A stretch of DNA of 64,000 nt from Karalla daura (Eukaryota > Chordata > Actinopteri > Chaetodontiformes > Leiognathidae): assembly GCA_029224185.1 (NCBI GenBank), contig CM055193.1, positions 19,766,559 through 19,830,558 on the forward strand, written 5' to 3'. Numbering within the stretch: position 1 is the first letter of the stretch; every line of letters begins with the position of its first letter. Shown here piece by piece: positions 26,529-42,720 of the stretch. A program made the position numbers and the translations under genes. The notes beneath the pieces are model-generated. The model did no database searches, was not told the origin of the DNA, and worked only from the letters and a program-made list of their open reading frames with translations.

Positions 26529-27301
26529 GAGACGGACCAAGACTGACTGACACACGGAGAGCAGAGGTGAGGGGCGGGACGGCGAGGCCTCAAAACGGCA
26601 CAAGAGGTCAGACGCGGCCGACTGCCTCCAGTGCAGCACACACAGGGCGAGGGCAGGTGCAATTCCAATTCATTAAAAACATCAATCCATTTCACAAGTC
26701 CAGTTTCTGTTCACAGCTCCGGGGTTTGATCCCTGAGTGGCCACACACACACACACACACGCACACACATAGACAGAGAGACACACACACATCAATTAGC
26801 ACTCCAGCATTAGTGTCCTGTACACTGTTGCAACGATGACGCACCTGTGGACCTTCATGGTCTTGATTCCACTTTGATTCCACTTTTTTTTTCTTCTTTT
26901 TTTGCTTTGTTTATAAACAAACTGGTCCATGATTTCTGACCCACGTGAGACCGGTCAGCGGGCTCACAGTGAGCGGTTTGGCACGCTTGCCCCCCTTTTC
27001 TCCCCTGCTTCGCCGATCCCTCGGCGAGGCGTGAGAAGCCGACGGCCAAAGCCTGGAAGAGTGCTGGGAGAGCGTGTGTGTGTGTGTGTGTGTGTGTGTG
27101 GGGAGAGCGGCCGGACATGATGAGGAGGAAGGAGGGCGGTGGAGGGGTGAGTGGGGGGGCTCACACACACACACGCACACACGCACACACACACACGCAC
27201 AGGGCGGTCTGCTGTGCTACATCACGGGCAGGAAGTGCTCTGGGCCGAGCCCCTGCTCCCTCCGCAGCTCACGCCGGTCGAGCAGACGGGAACTCATTCG
27301 C

Positions 27302-27441
27302 GACCTGGACCTGGACCTGGACCTGGACCTGGACCTAGACCTGGACCTGGACCTGGACCTGGACCTAGACCTAGACCTGGACCTGGACCTGGACCTGGAC
27401 CTGGACCTGGACCTGGACCTGGACCTGGACCTGGACCTGGA
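27302..27441. repeat. (GACCTG)n hexanucleotide array, about 23 copies
   Basis: A tandem six-base unit with three GACCTA variants. It gives long artefactual open frames (DLDL, RSRS, GPGP) on both strands. It lies in the suv39h1 3'UTR, about 200 nt after the stop codon in the transcript sense. Confidence 0.95.
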
Positions 27442-27640
27442 GTTTTTCGGTTCTTTTTCCCTCTCTCCTCTCCCCCTCACGCTCGCCGACCGGGCGCGGG
27501 CAGCGAGCGTGAGCTTTTTAAAAAAAATAGAATCAAATCAAATAAAAAATAAAATTATTCACAATAAAAGACCCGATCCCAATGTCCCGGGGGCTGAGTC
27601 AGAGTGTGGCGGCGGCGGTGGTGGTGGCGGCGGCCGGGCA

Positions 27641-31482
<3,842 letters not shown>

Positions 31483-31680
31483 GTTTTCCGCACAGCCACC
31501 AAAATAGAAGAAACTGTACGGGAAGGGAGGAACCAAGCGCAGAGCGAACACTGAGCGACCGCTGATTGGACGGGCGTCATCTGTCAGTCCTGCTATTGGC
31601 TGAGACGGAGGCCGGGGGCCGACCGGAAGAAGCTTCTGCCATTCCAAAATGGCGGAGTCTCTGTCGGAGCCTACTCTTCG
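31483..31680 (-). promoter_or_regulatory. suv39h1: suv39h1 promoter with CCAAT, YY1 and ETS-type motifs
   Basis: Directly upstream of the ATG (31482) on the minus strand are two CCAAT boxes 30 bp apart (ATTGG on the plus strand at 31565-31569 and 31595-31599). A CAAAATGGCGG word at 31645-31655 is of YY1 type, and CCGGAAG at 31623-31629 is of ETS type. No TATA box is seen. CpG-rich sequence continues into intron 1 (about 30900-31460). This is the usual architecture of a TATA-less housekeeping promoter. Factor binding is inferred from motifs only. Confidence 0.6.
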
Positions 31681-32177
31681 ACTGTTATTCCCGCCCAGGA
31701 GTTTATCCAGCACAGGCAGAGGTATCAGCGCTGGTGGTTTGAAGTAGACACAAGCGCCTCCATGGTTAAAGATACAAAATACACACGTGCGTGTCGCTGC
31801 GTGTGTGTATATCTGCAACACACCCTGTACTGCGCTGTGTTTATACGCATACACACAATGCTGTCCGTTTATCCCCTCCCAGGAAGTTGATGTTGCAGCT
31901 TCTCACAGAAGACGGGGCTGTTATGACAATGTAACAACTTGACAGAGGTTGTCCTAGGCTTCTCTACCAGCCAGACAGAACTGAAGAAGCCTCTCAGATA
32001 AAGGTGAAAGACCTTGTAGAATCTTAGTCCACAAATTGATGAAGTGACTCAATTCATCAATTTCTGTTAAAGGTTTCCTTTGGTCTGAAATCGACAAAGA
32101 GCATGATTCTCATCTTTGTGCAAAGGTAAAATGGACAGTTTTTTAAAAGTCTCTTTTTTTTAAATGGAGTTTTCAGT

Positions 32178-32183
32178 TTTATT
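32178..32183 (-). terminator. AATAAA polyadenylation signal of slc51a (minus strand)
   Basis: Plus-strand TTTATT, about 260 nt past the slc51a stop codon. It would give a short 3'UTR ending near 32160, leaving a gap of about 480 bp to the suv39h1 promoter motifs. Confidence 0.55.
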
Positions 32184-32438
32184 ACACATCAGGAGGCAAG
32201 AGACAGTAGGCTGATGCACTGTGCCTGTGCACTGATCTCAAGAATAAGAAGCAGCAGTGTGACAGCAGTGTTAGTCATATGAGCTCAAACACACATTTAT
32301 AATAATTTCCTTTCATAATTTAACCTTATGTCAGTACATTGCGCACAACCTTTAAGGCAGAGCTCGAGGCTTTAACCTAGCAACTGTGGCTGCAGAGCTT
32401 CAGAGTTTTCAGTTCTTGGTTTAAGTCTCCCACAGTCG

Positions 32439-34734
32439 TCAAACCACAGTGACATCCTTAGAGTCCTGATAGTTGATATCAGCCCTGACAGTGATATGGG
32501 TCAGTCCTGCACCAGATTCCTCCGCAGGTGTGGGCTCTGCTTGTCTCATCCCGCCCTGCATCGGCCTCCTGGCCTGGGGGAAGCAGAAGCCATCCAGCGG
32601 AGCGTGCTCTATTCTGCACAGGCTCTCTACATCCGTACTGCTGTAGCTGAGGTTGGGAGCGCCGGTGGGGCAGTGGTTGAGCTGAGCCTCGTCTGACATT
32701 GGGCCCGGCCTGCGCTGTGTCACCTGAGCATCATCCGTTTGACTGGCTTTATCCACCTGCCAGATGCTGATGGGCACCTCTGCATCCTCGGCCACGCTTG
32801 GCTCTATCTTGCGAAAAGTGTGGCGGGCGTACAAGCCGATGCAGAACATCTCCACAATCACGCAGTAGTGGTAGATTACTGAGGGTGGACACAAACAGGT
32901 TGCTCACCAATTGTACAATCATGCTTATAATACATTTAAAATCAATCAAAATATACGCCAAACAGAGAATGAGGCTTGTTGTGCTGCAGCTTACTCTGAG
33001 ACCTGGTAAGGACAGAGAAGGGTGGAGTGCAAGGGAAAACCTCAAGGGCCCCCATGGTTTCCAAGATGCCGCTCTGCAGCCCACACAGCACCAGCACCAC
33101 AATGATGCAGATGAACTTGGCCCGTAGCCCGTAGCCATGCAGAGCCTTCTTGGTAGCTCTGTAGAACAGAAGGTGGCCGTAGAAGGACAGGAATGTCGAC
33201 ACGCAGAGGATAACGTTCACGTACAGGTTGGGGTCGACAGAGTCCACCTGGTGAACAAGGAGGGTTTAGCCATAAAATTTGTGATTCGTGCTGTCCATTT
33301 TGAAAAGTTACAGCGAACATTACAGATTTGATGTAGTGAAGCACTGACAACGTGCAGTCACTCGGGAACAGAAGATATAAACAGGTCCCCACAGTGTACA
33401 CAAACCATCATGTTACAGAGCAACAGGCGAGAGGGAGGTCTGCAGAAATGACTCACATCACCATAGTTGTACTGCTCATCTGTCCACAGGACTAAAGTGA
33501 CAAAGAACAAGATGCTGCGCACGACGGAGAGCTGCAGCACAGCAGCCATCATCCAGCCACGGCTGCTGCTGCACACAAAAGATGAGGCCACACTTTAGAG
33601 CAGAGCAGAGCAGGTCAGGTCAGGTCAGGTGACGTCAGAGCGGCCCTGGCATCACATGAGCATGCAGGCCAGCTCCGCCACCACAGCTGAGCCCTGAGAC
33701 ATGTGATGGCCGCTGTTGTTTGCTCCATATAACTCAAACGGATCCCACATTCAGTCTGCGGCAGATTCTGATTCGACTTAGCAGACTCTAGAAATAAGGC
33801 TTCGATACCTGCTCTGCGAGTGGAAAAAAAGATGTCACCATTTTCACATACACTTCTTAACATGTATCATAACAGATGCATGAAAGCAGCAGCCTATTTT
33901 CAACAAAACAGCTACTTTCATCAGAAACGACACATGCTTGCCTGTTGATGGTCACCATGGGGAAACAGCAGCAGCAGCAGCAGGGGAAAGGATCCGGAGA
34001 TACCTGCTGCCCCGACAACACGGCCAGCATCCGAGCTTTCCCCCCAAAGAAGTCTGTGATCAGTCCCATGAACTTCAGCAAGGTGATGGAGTGGTACCTG
34101 CACACATGCACACACACACAGCACTGAGCGGCACCAGCACCTGTTATGTGAAGGGTGGGATGAGGGTCCGAGTGCAAAGCCTGCCCACTCACAGAGAAGC
34201 CACGAAGTTGCACAGCGAGGAAGAGCGCGGCACGTACAGCGCGATGAGGGAGGTCACGGCAAACGCCTGGGGTGGGGGTGGGGGGGGGCGACATTCACAG
34301 ATCAGAGCCGAGCCGTAACACATCGAGTGCGGTCTTGGGAGGTGGGAGAGCCGAGAGAAGTTACCGGGTACGTTCCTAAGATCCACAGGTACAGGCGTCT
34401 GCGTCTCGCCGAGGAGACATGGCGCAGGAAGAAGCCCACCTCCTCCAGGAAGATCCCCAGCAGGATGGCAGCCAGGGCGGCCGGGATGAGGAAGAGCCAC
34501 AGCTCATCTCTGATGACTGACCAAGCACAGCACACACTGAGGATGCCTCAACATGGGAGAGCGTCACGCAAGAGCCTCTGAACCGGGACAGACTCCCTCA
34601 CAGGGACAGTCAGACTATTAAGTCACAAAAATATCGGCTCATTGACTTCAACTTAATGTGTGCTCACCATTGAAGAAATCCGATGACAGGGGAAATTCGG
34701 GTCCAGGCCAGCTGCAGTTTTCTCCCCTTCCCAT
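32439..34734 (-). CDS. slc51a: Organic solute transporter subunit alpha (OST-alpha), 7 exons
   Basis: With OST-beta it forms the basolateral exporter of bile acids and conjugated steroids. Exons in transcript order: 34734-34668, 34516-34365, 34266-34193, 34097-33942, 33568-33457, 33247-32995, 32878-32439. They total 1254 nt, 417 aa, longer than the roughly 340-aa human protein because of an extended C-terminal tail. Seven hydrophobic segments are visible. Family landmarks: IFLEEVGFFLRH after TM1, LYVPRSSSL, FFGGKARML, the poly-Cys block FPCCCCCCFP (residues 137-142, a palmitoylation motif in OST-alpha), LRAKFICIIVVLVLCGLQSGI and PCTPPFSVLTRSQ. The start MGRGENCSWP is the first in-frame ATG of exon 1, and upstream untranslated exons are possible. 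The intron between exons 4 and 5 uses a GC donor. The family call is firm, but SLC51A versus an OST-alpha-like fish paralogue is not settled. Confidence 0.88.
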
Positions 34735-35510
34735 GCTGTCACCATGCACTCAACCACAACTCACAAAACACACACACTCCACACATTCATATACATACAC
34801 ACACACATAAAAGCAGCAAAAAACAAAACAAACTACTCCTGATGCAAGGCTGCAGCGAGCAGACCAGGAAACCTCAGCGATCCGAGGGAGGAGAGGCCAT
34901 GCTGTTTGGACATTTCCGTGTCGACCCGAGCAGTCTGCCTGAAGGCATTAATGATTGACCAGCTCCAGGTGAGGGGACAGGTAGGGAGATCCAAGTCCAT
35001 CTTCCACAGAGACAGACCAGACGCTCGGCTACTGCTCGTACAGGTGGCAGAGCCAGACGGTATCACTTGACGATCTGAGCATTTGGGTAAATGGAGGAGA
35101 CCCAGGAATGGCCCTGAATTGTTAGTTGGTCGTCAGTTATGATACCGAGATTACATACAGATGTAACATATCGATATATGACGTGCTCTTAGTGAGTCTG
35201 CGCTCAGCAATTAGCACCTTTGACCAAACCTTCTCTAGCAGTGTATGTGCTCAGAGCAGGTTCAGCTTGAAGCCAAAGAAACTTAGCAGAAAGTAGCAGT
35301 AGCAGTAGCAGTAGTAGTAGCAGCAGCAGTCGTGCCATAAAGTGGCAGTGTGTTGTGTCACTACCACTTTTGATTGCATTAAACTGTTGATTCACTGGTG
35401 ACTGATGTGGGTCAGAACACTGTCAGCCTACATGTGTGCTTGTGCGTGTGTGTGCTTAATCTTCCACTGAAGATGATGAAACCAGAAGCTTGTTTACATT
35501 GATACAAACA

Positions 35511-35516
35511 TTTAAT
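35511..35516 (-). terminator. ATTAAA polyadenylation signal candidate for porcn (minus strand)
   Basis: Plus-strand TTTAAT, about 360 nt past the porcn stop codon. It is a common variant hexamer, and no better canonical signal was noticed nearby. Confidence 0.4.
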
Positions 35517-35876
35517 AGAAAAAAAACAATACAGTATCAGTAAAAAAAGACTAATCTATGTACTTGTGGTTCTATATTTAGTAGTGCTAACTACCACAAT
35601 GTGGTTCAGGATACAAATTATACAACAGAACTTATTGTGCAGCGCAGTTCTGAGGGCTCTTGCATATTGTTGTCTGGGGCCCAGAGTGTCCCGCAGTCGT
35701 GTACCGTCAGGATATGTCAAGTCCTCACTCCATCTGTCCTCCACAGTCACATTCATCTCCTAGGAAAACACCGTGTCCACTGTGCCTGGCGTCCCCATCC
35801 TGCTGAGGCCACACAGCCACCGTGTGACCGTGCATCACCCAGGGCGGGCTGGTCCCGTGGCCCGCTCTTCACCCCG

Positions 35877-38800
35877 TCACTGGATCAAACGGTAGAAGAC
35901 CCAGGAGGCGAACACCACCCAGTGGCTTGCCCAGTTCAGCTCAGACCACTTCTGGATGGTGTGGGCGGCAGTGTAGCCCTGCAGACAGGAGCGGTGAATG
36001 CACTGCTTGCGCGTAAACGTGTACACCTACACTGGGCCGACGGCCGGCTCTTACCTCCTCTACTTCTTCTTCAATGCCCGGGTCGAACATGGAGCCCAGG
36101 TAGGTGAGATGGAAGACGGCCAGAAGACTGAAGGTGAGGTTCAGCAGCACCACCCAGAATTCCTGTGTGAGTGCAGGGAGAGGATCAAACGGTCAAACAC
36201 AGCATCCACACAGCATCAAACACAGCTGTGACCCTGTGTGAAGGGAAAAGCAGAAAGTACCGGTACCTTCTTGTGCTGATGGCTGCAGTCTGAGCCGCAG
36301 GGGCTCGACAGGACACAGGCGGAGAAGATCGACGCCAGTTTCTTCCTCAGAACTGAGGAAAAGAGTTACAATCATTCGTATGCATACTACCGCACTAAAA
36401 CGTATCGATGTGGAAGTCCAGTCCACGTCTAGTTGTTCCATACCGTGTTCAACGTATGTGATGAGGCCCAAGGACAGCAGAACAGCTCCAAGGTGGAAGC
36501 TCAGACCCTGAGGGCAAACAACCAGCACATCCATTATCAGCCATCCGATGGCTGCACACAATAATAAAATGATCAATCAGTCACCACTGATCACTTTAAG
36601 TCTGCCTGCACAAGATACAAGAACACAACCGTGGGTTTGATACTGACATGCAGCAGGGCGCTGGCTGTATACGTCACCAGGATGGCCGGAAAGGTCCCCA
36701 ACTTCACAGCGTTCTTAAACACGTCTGACGATCACAGAGCACAAATACTGAGGGATCCACTGAAACTGCTCAACGCAAACCGTCATCTGTGTGCTAACCC
36801 TGTGAAAGCAGAGACCAGGACTTACAGGTTTTGAGCCAGCGGGACATGGGGATGTTCCAGGACGTCACCACCAGGACCATGGAACGAGGCATCTCCACAC
36901 TGAGAGGCTTCACCACACTCATGTCCCTGCACAAGAAACACACACACACACAGGATTTTACACACACTGCTGGTCTGTCAACAACAACAACAGGGTGTAA
37001 TTGCCATAGGTGACTTTTTGCTTTGGAAAAATCTATGCCAGTTCACGCACATTTCTACCATGAGGCATGGTATCCCAGCCCAGCGGTGGGGAGAGGCCGC
37101 TCACCATTTGATCTTGTCCTTTTCCTCAGTGAAGCCGGCTCCAGCCAGCATCCCGGTGCCCTCACTGAGGTGACCCACAAAGTAGTTGCTGAAGTGGAAG
37201 GACACCGCCGTCTCATAAGCGTACAGCCACCTGTGCAAAGCAACACAGCACATGTACCTAAGTCAGAGTCTATCGCTGTCTAATACACTATCCGATATGG
37301 TTTTCATATTAATAATTGAGATGCCTCCATCACAGCCACTAGAAGACCCCCTGAGCTCCAGAGGAGGGGCAAGCAGCCACAGACAGTGAAGTGAATGAGG
37401 GGCTGTCTTACTTCTGTGTGAGTGCATTTCCATCAATGGGGATGAACAGCATGAAGAGGTAGGGAGCTACGCAGGTGGACACCAGCAGGCACATCTGACT
37501 CTTCAGGAGGCTGAGGGAGGAGCTACGCAGCCACGACCAGCTCTGAGGGACAAACTAGCCTGTTAGCGCTACCGCAGGACCAGTCACACACACACAGACA
37601 GACACAGGAGGGTGGACAGGTCGGGTACCCACCAGTTTCCTGCCCTCTGTGGCGTCCAAGTAACTGGAGAAGCTGATCCACGGGCCGAAGATCACAGTGC
37701 CCACGAAGAGAACGTAGCCCCCGAACTCTGCCGGGGAGGGCAGTGCCCCCACCACTCCCCGGTCCAGGTCAAAGGCCAGAGAGATGGCCTTCATGGCTAC
37801 CACCATCTGAGAGCCTGGGAAGGAAGGAGGGAGGGAGACACACACACCTGTGATTATTATCAAATTCCAAAGCAGCAGAACTGAACTTTCTTGTGAGAGA
37901 AAAATGATCCTGAAGACAACAGAGTAGACAACGGAGTAGACATAAGTGAATCGATATGCAGGCAAAATAAATTCACATGGTAAACAGGCTAGAGATAAGA
38001 AGACATGTATTGGCTTGGTAATGATGCATGCGACAGGAGTCAAAATGTAATATTAGACCAGGAATCGTTATTACAGAGCACAACATAATAATAACAATAA
38101 TAGTGAGTGTATTGCAAGATATAGAGAAAGAATACAATACTCAGAATATTAAAAATACTATAATAGCTTCAATAATAATAACAACATATGCTGACCCCCT
38201 ATGCTGAGGGTATGGTGATAATAATGAATGAATAAATGAATTGATGAATGGTGCACATGACATATGTTCCATTCTGTGCTGTCACACCTTAAAAACCAGA
38301 TCAATAATTTAATATGAATTTGATATTATTCAATATAAATAAATCTGACATAGCCTCACATTCCTGACTACTGAGGAGCTGATGAAGATTTACCTCTTAT
38401 CTTATACCAGGTCACCATGTCGATTAGATGCAACTCTCTAAAGAAAAGAGAGAGAACAACGACAGAAAGCAAGGCTCAAAAACACCAATTTGTCCGTGGA
38501 ATCAACTGATGGCAGAGCCCAACGGCGACGCCAGCGGCACCACATGCTGTCTCTGCCTCACCCGACGAGGAGGTAGACGAGGATGACGACGGAGAGGAAG
38601 AGGCCTCTGCTGCTGGAGCGCCGGCCGAGGAGCAGCACCAGGTAGCAGACGGCGCACAGCGACAGCACCCACAGCGTGTGCCACTCGAAGAAGAGGAAGA
38701 GGCTGTAGCTGCCGGCCGCCACGGACGCCCAGTGCTTCAGCCAAGACGCGGCTCCTGAGCGGACACAAGCAGGGGGACTCATGCTCATGCTCGACGCAAA

Positions 38801-39165
38801 CCCAGCTGAAACCATGTCCAGCACACATTCTTATTCAGTGGATCGAATGCACCTCGGATCGGGCTGAAAACTCTTAATTCGTTGCCATGTGTTGTCAAAA
38901 TGACATGGGTGACACAAGCAGGTCTCAAACCATTAAGAGGCTAAAAAACAACTATGAATCGGGTTAAGTCTCTCTTGGCGGTCAATGATCTCTCCTCCTC
39001 GCTGATCGATCTGCACTGGCGGGGCTCACCCAGTCTGAAGCAGAGGCGGCACAGGAGGCAGAGCAGCAGCAGCCTCCAGACCTGCTCCAGGCCCTGCAGG
39101 ACCGTGCTGAGGCCGCAGCTCTCAGCCAGCTGCTGCCACAGGGCCAGCCTGCTGGACAGGTCCAT
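35877..39165 (-). CDS. porcn: Protein-serine O-palmitoleoyltransferase porcupine, 12 coding exons
   Basis: ER-membrane MBOAT enzyme that attaches palmitoleate to Wnt ligands, required for Wnt secretion. Exons in transcript order: 39165-39030, 38754-38562, 38437-38394, 37814-37633, 37542-37412, 37230-37105, 36926-36826, 36724-36648, 36507-36444, 36352-36267, 36162-36055, 35978-35877. They total 1350 nt, 449 aa, close to human isoforms of about 450-460 aa. Diagnostic blocks include KAISLAFDLDRGVVGALPSP, FVGTVIFGPWISF, ETAVSFHFSNYFVGHLSEGT, GAGFTEEKDKIKW, PRSMVLVVTSWNIPMSRWL, VTYTASALLHGLSFHLGAVL and KWSELNWASHWVVFASWVFY. The MBOAT active-site Asn (residue 295) and the invariant His (residue 330, the last codon before the 36648 donor) are both present. 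An acidic stretch EEEVEE precedes the last exon. All twelve junctions keep frame. A further untranslated 5' exon is likely near 39797-39930. Confidence 0.95.
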
Positions 39166-39796
39166 CCTGCAGCTGCACGCGCACACACACACACACACAA
39201 CAGTCAGGATCGGTCAAATCCATGTGGCTCAGTGTACTTGCAGCTTCTGGACCCTGAACATTGTGGCCTCTCTCAGTTGAATGCACTCCAGTAGCTATGC
39301 AGGTTAGATTCACCAGATGGAGGCTGCAACTAGCAATTCTCCTCCATGAAGTATTTCTAAGTAAATATCTATCATCAGGGTTCGAAGGGGTTTCACTTAA
39401 AAGCCAATTAAAAGTGAGCGTCAACTCCTCTTGGTAGTGCAGAAACACACAAAAAGTATTAATGAAGCGTGACGTGACAACCTTCAAAAGCTAGAAAATT
39501 TGCTTGTAACGAACTGCACGTCAAACACATCGAGCACATCTGTTGCGGTTTCCACCAGAACGAAGCGGAAAAACTCCAGGCCCCTCTGCAGAGTTTGAGA
39601 CAAAAGTCTAACTTCGATCAAACTCTCCTCCTCCCATCCTTGTACAGGCTAACTGTGCAGAGCTGCTTACTACCTTCCAGACTATTTTAGCCGATCGCAC
39701 TGTTGGGCCGTACAGCTTTAGTTCAGCTGAGATAAGAGGCCGACCTGAGCTGGGGGCAGCGGCCGGGTCCGGACCCGGAGTCTGAACCCGGGATAC

Positions 39797-39930
39797 CTGC
39801 TCCCAGAGGTCGGGCTCCGCGCTTTGTTTTCCTCTTTTTTTTTTCCTCCCGCTACTTTTTCTTCTTCACTGCTCGGCCCTCCCCCCCTCCTCCCTCTTCT
39901 TCGTTGGTCCAATTCTGTCTGTCAGTTGTC
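39797..39930 (-). promoter_or_regulatory. porcn: Putative porcn 5' untranslated exon and promoter
   Basis: The porcn initiator ATG lies 9 nt after an acceptor-like CTGCAG, which suggests a spliced leader. GAGCAG then GTATCC on the minus strand (exon edge 39797) is a possible donor, preceded by GC-rich and polypurine sequence and CCAAT-like words near 39905-39915. This is inferred from signals alone. Confidence 0.3.
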
Positions 39931-42120
39931 GCCCCCTGCTGGAGGCCACGTGTAACATCAGTAACATCATGGTTTGTGTCAGGTCTCAACCATTAAAGCA
40001 TCATGACTGGAGAAACCGGTCCAGATCACACAGAACCAAACAAACAAAAGCAACGTGGACATATTCATTATTAATTATATTTATTAATTATATCTGTTAT
40101 TTTATAATCACAGATTTCCTAAAATAGTCCACGCATGATGGATCATTAAATCTAGCTGGGCTTGTTTTTTCTTTCTACAATTGAAGTATTTCTGAATGCT
40201 GTGTCACCACAAAATGGTATTTAATACTGCTGGTAAACTGAGATATCTGAATGTGAGTAAGTTTGGCTCAGATTACCGACTACAAATTGCACCAGTCAGC
40301 TTTTGTGAGTAGCAGCTGAATCCAGTACAGTGCGCAAGAGAGTACTCTTGGATTAGTCCAAAATGAAACATAAGGACTCGGCTGCAGCTTTCCACAAATA
40401 TTCTCCTTTCTCAAGGCAAAAATCTGGAAACAGATTAGGTTTTGGATCAAAAATTCTCAAAATGGAAACATGATCGAAAGGAACAACAGTCATGACACAT
40501 GAAGAACAGTCTATAAACACAAACATATTCAACACCATGTAGTTCCCCAGACTGTAACTTGCTGCATATAATCAAAATGATTACATGAAATGATTCATAT
40601 AAAAATTCTCAATTACTACCCATTATTTTAATGTACACAATAACAACTTAGACAAAAAACATGTAAATGTAATTGGTGGCTTTAAAAAAATGTGAATATC
40701 AAAAAAAGTGAATATTAAAATGTTAGTTCAAAATTTGAGTAGGATGGGAGCTGCAACCCTTGGAAAAGGACTATCCACCTCAGATTTACTAGATAAGTGC
40801 TTGCAGGTCTCTTAACATCCCAAAATGTCTTTAACAATGTTATCTGCCTTTTTCCTAAAAACATCCTGCACAACAGTTGAGCAGACTTCCATTAGTTGCC
40901 ACTCTAACTTACGAGTATTCAGTTAGGAAATGGGATGACGCCATAATTAGTGGAAAAAAAACACTAGTAATGGCATGAGGCTTGCTGTCTTGGATGGGCA
41001 GGGAACAGCTCAGTGATGGCCTCTCCTCTGCATCCACCAGCTGCTTATTTCACACAAAAAATGTGAACAATGTTCAGTCTGAATGCCTTTTATTTGGAAT
41101 AAGTCTCACAAAACAATTTGCAAAATTATGCAAAAAATTCCTACAAACATGATGACTTAGTCTTGGATTTAAATCAGGCTTCTTAAAAATGTTATCAGTA
41201 CAATGAGCATAAAAAGCTTCTTTCATTGCTACATTAACCAGCCCCAGGAACACTAGCAAACGGCACTGCTATCGTATGAAAAACCTCTTTATAAACTTAC
41301 ATCTAAAAGGTTATTTCATCCTTGTGCTTACAAGGGGTCACTAGGCAACTAGATCACGTTGCAGATTTTGGACAAGCTTAAGTTTCACCCCCTATTGATA
41401 AGACGGCTAAGCCTAGCGGTTAAGGACCTTGATTTGTAACCCAAATGTCACAGGTCTGAGTTATCCCCACAGCTTAACTGCTCATGAACAAGGCGCCTCT
41501 CCCACAATTGCACCCTGGTTGCCGTAGAACCTCAGATTTAAGAAAATCCTTTTTTGTGTGTGTGGGTTGAAAAATTTGTAGTTACCACTATTTTGTCTTG
41601 CAGTCAAGTTTCTACTGTTCCAGGTTACTTTACATTAGGTTACTTTTCATCACACTGTATTATGCTATGTCATATAATTATTTTATGTTGCCTCATTTTA
41701 TGTTATGTCATGTCACTCCTTGTTATGTGAGGCTTGTTGTCTCATTTTGTTTTGCCATATTATAATGGTATAATATGTTTTGTCACGTTATGTTATATAT
41801 GCTTAATTTTGTGTAATGGGTTCATGCGTCATGTAATCTCATATTATGTCATAGTATTCCATATTATGCCATGTTATGTTTAATGTTGACTATTTTATGT
41901 CGTTTAATGTTATACTAAGGCATGTTTTGTATCACAGTCATCGACATCAGCTGATATAACTGCTGCATCACTGTGAGTCGAGTCTCCAGTAGTGTGGGAC
42001 AGTCCTGGACAGCAGGCTTGTAGTGGACAGTAGCACCTTGTCCACAGTACTAGTACTGCAGTACTAGATGACGACTGGGAGCCAGCTCGGCTGGTTTTCG
42101 CTGGTTTAGACGGTCGTATT
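39931..42120. other. Gene-free stretch between porcn and myt1
   Basis: AT-rich sequence separating divergent porcn and myt1. It holds a tRNA-type SINE (about 41395-41545) and a degenerate array of TATGTTATGTCAT-like words (about 41630-41935). No exon is supported. Confidence 0.5.
41395..41545 (+). mobile_element. tRNA-derived SINE
   Basis: GCCTAGCGGTTAAGGACCTT resembles a box A head, and TCACAGGTCTGAGTT sits in the box B position. ACAGCTTAACTGCTCATG and an AAGGCGCCTCTCCCAC block follow. The tRNA-like order and spacing fit a fish SINE; the copy is old and non-coding. Confidence 0.6.
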
Positions 42121-42720
42121 GTTTCAGGGGGGGGCTCCGTGGTCCCGGGGCGGCCCCCTGCAGGACGGCCGGGTACAGCTCCCCGGCTGTCCTGCAGGGG
42201 GCGGTACAGCGGGGCTTCTGTCCATGGTGCTGGAGCACTGTGCCTGGCTCTGTCCGGGGTGCTGAGCGGCTCTGTCCGGGGTGCTGATCGGCTCTGGCCC
42301 GCTGGACCTGCTCTGACCGGGCCGCGACGCCGCTCCAGTCCCCGCTGCGGAGCTCCGGTACCGGAGCGAGTGCTGGTTCCGGGGGGACGTGTGCTCGGCA
42401 GCCCGGAGGTGTCGGCTCGGAGGGGGAGGGGAGGGCAGGAAGGTAAGGCTTTATGTCCCTGACAAAGAGCGACAAGACGCTTGTTTGTCGGTATTTTCCG
42501 GGCTGCCGGCCCGTCGGCGCCGTCGCTCGCTGCGCCGGACGCTTTGTGTGGGTCCGCGGTGTCGCGGCGCATCGAGGACAGTCTGTCCCGACAGCGATTA
42601 TTGCCGCCGGGGCTCGATCCGGGGCCCACTACGGGCCTGGGAACAAGGCCCGACACACTGGAGCCAATACCGACACTGTGGAGAGGAGAGTGAAGGACTG
42701 GACCGGCGGCCTTTGTGTGT
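42120..42720 (+). promoter_or_regulatory. myt1: GC-rich promoter region, probably of myt1
   Basis: A CpG-dense block in otherwise AT-rich DNA. It contains a good donor (GCAGGAAG then GTAAGG, exon edge 42442) suited to an untranslated first exon. A second possible untranslated exon is 43531-43606 (acceptor ATCCAACAG, donor ATCAAG then GTATCT), carrying a short upstream reading frame. Both feed plausibly into the ATG exon at 43739. Open frames within the block on both strands have no recognisable similarity. Confidence 0.45.
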
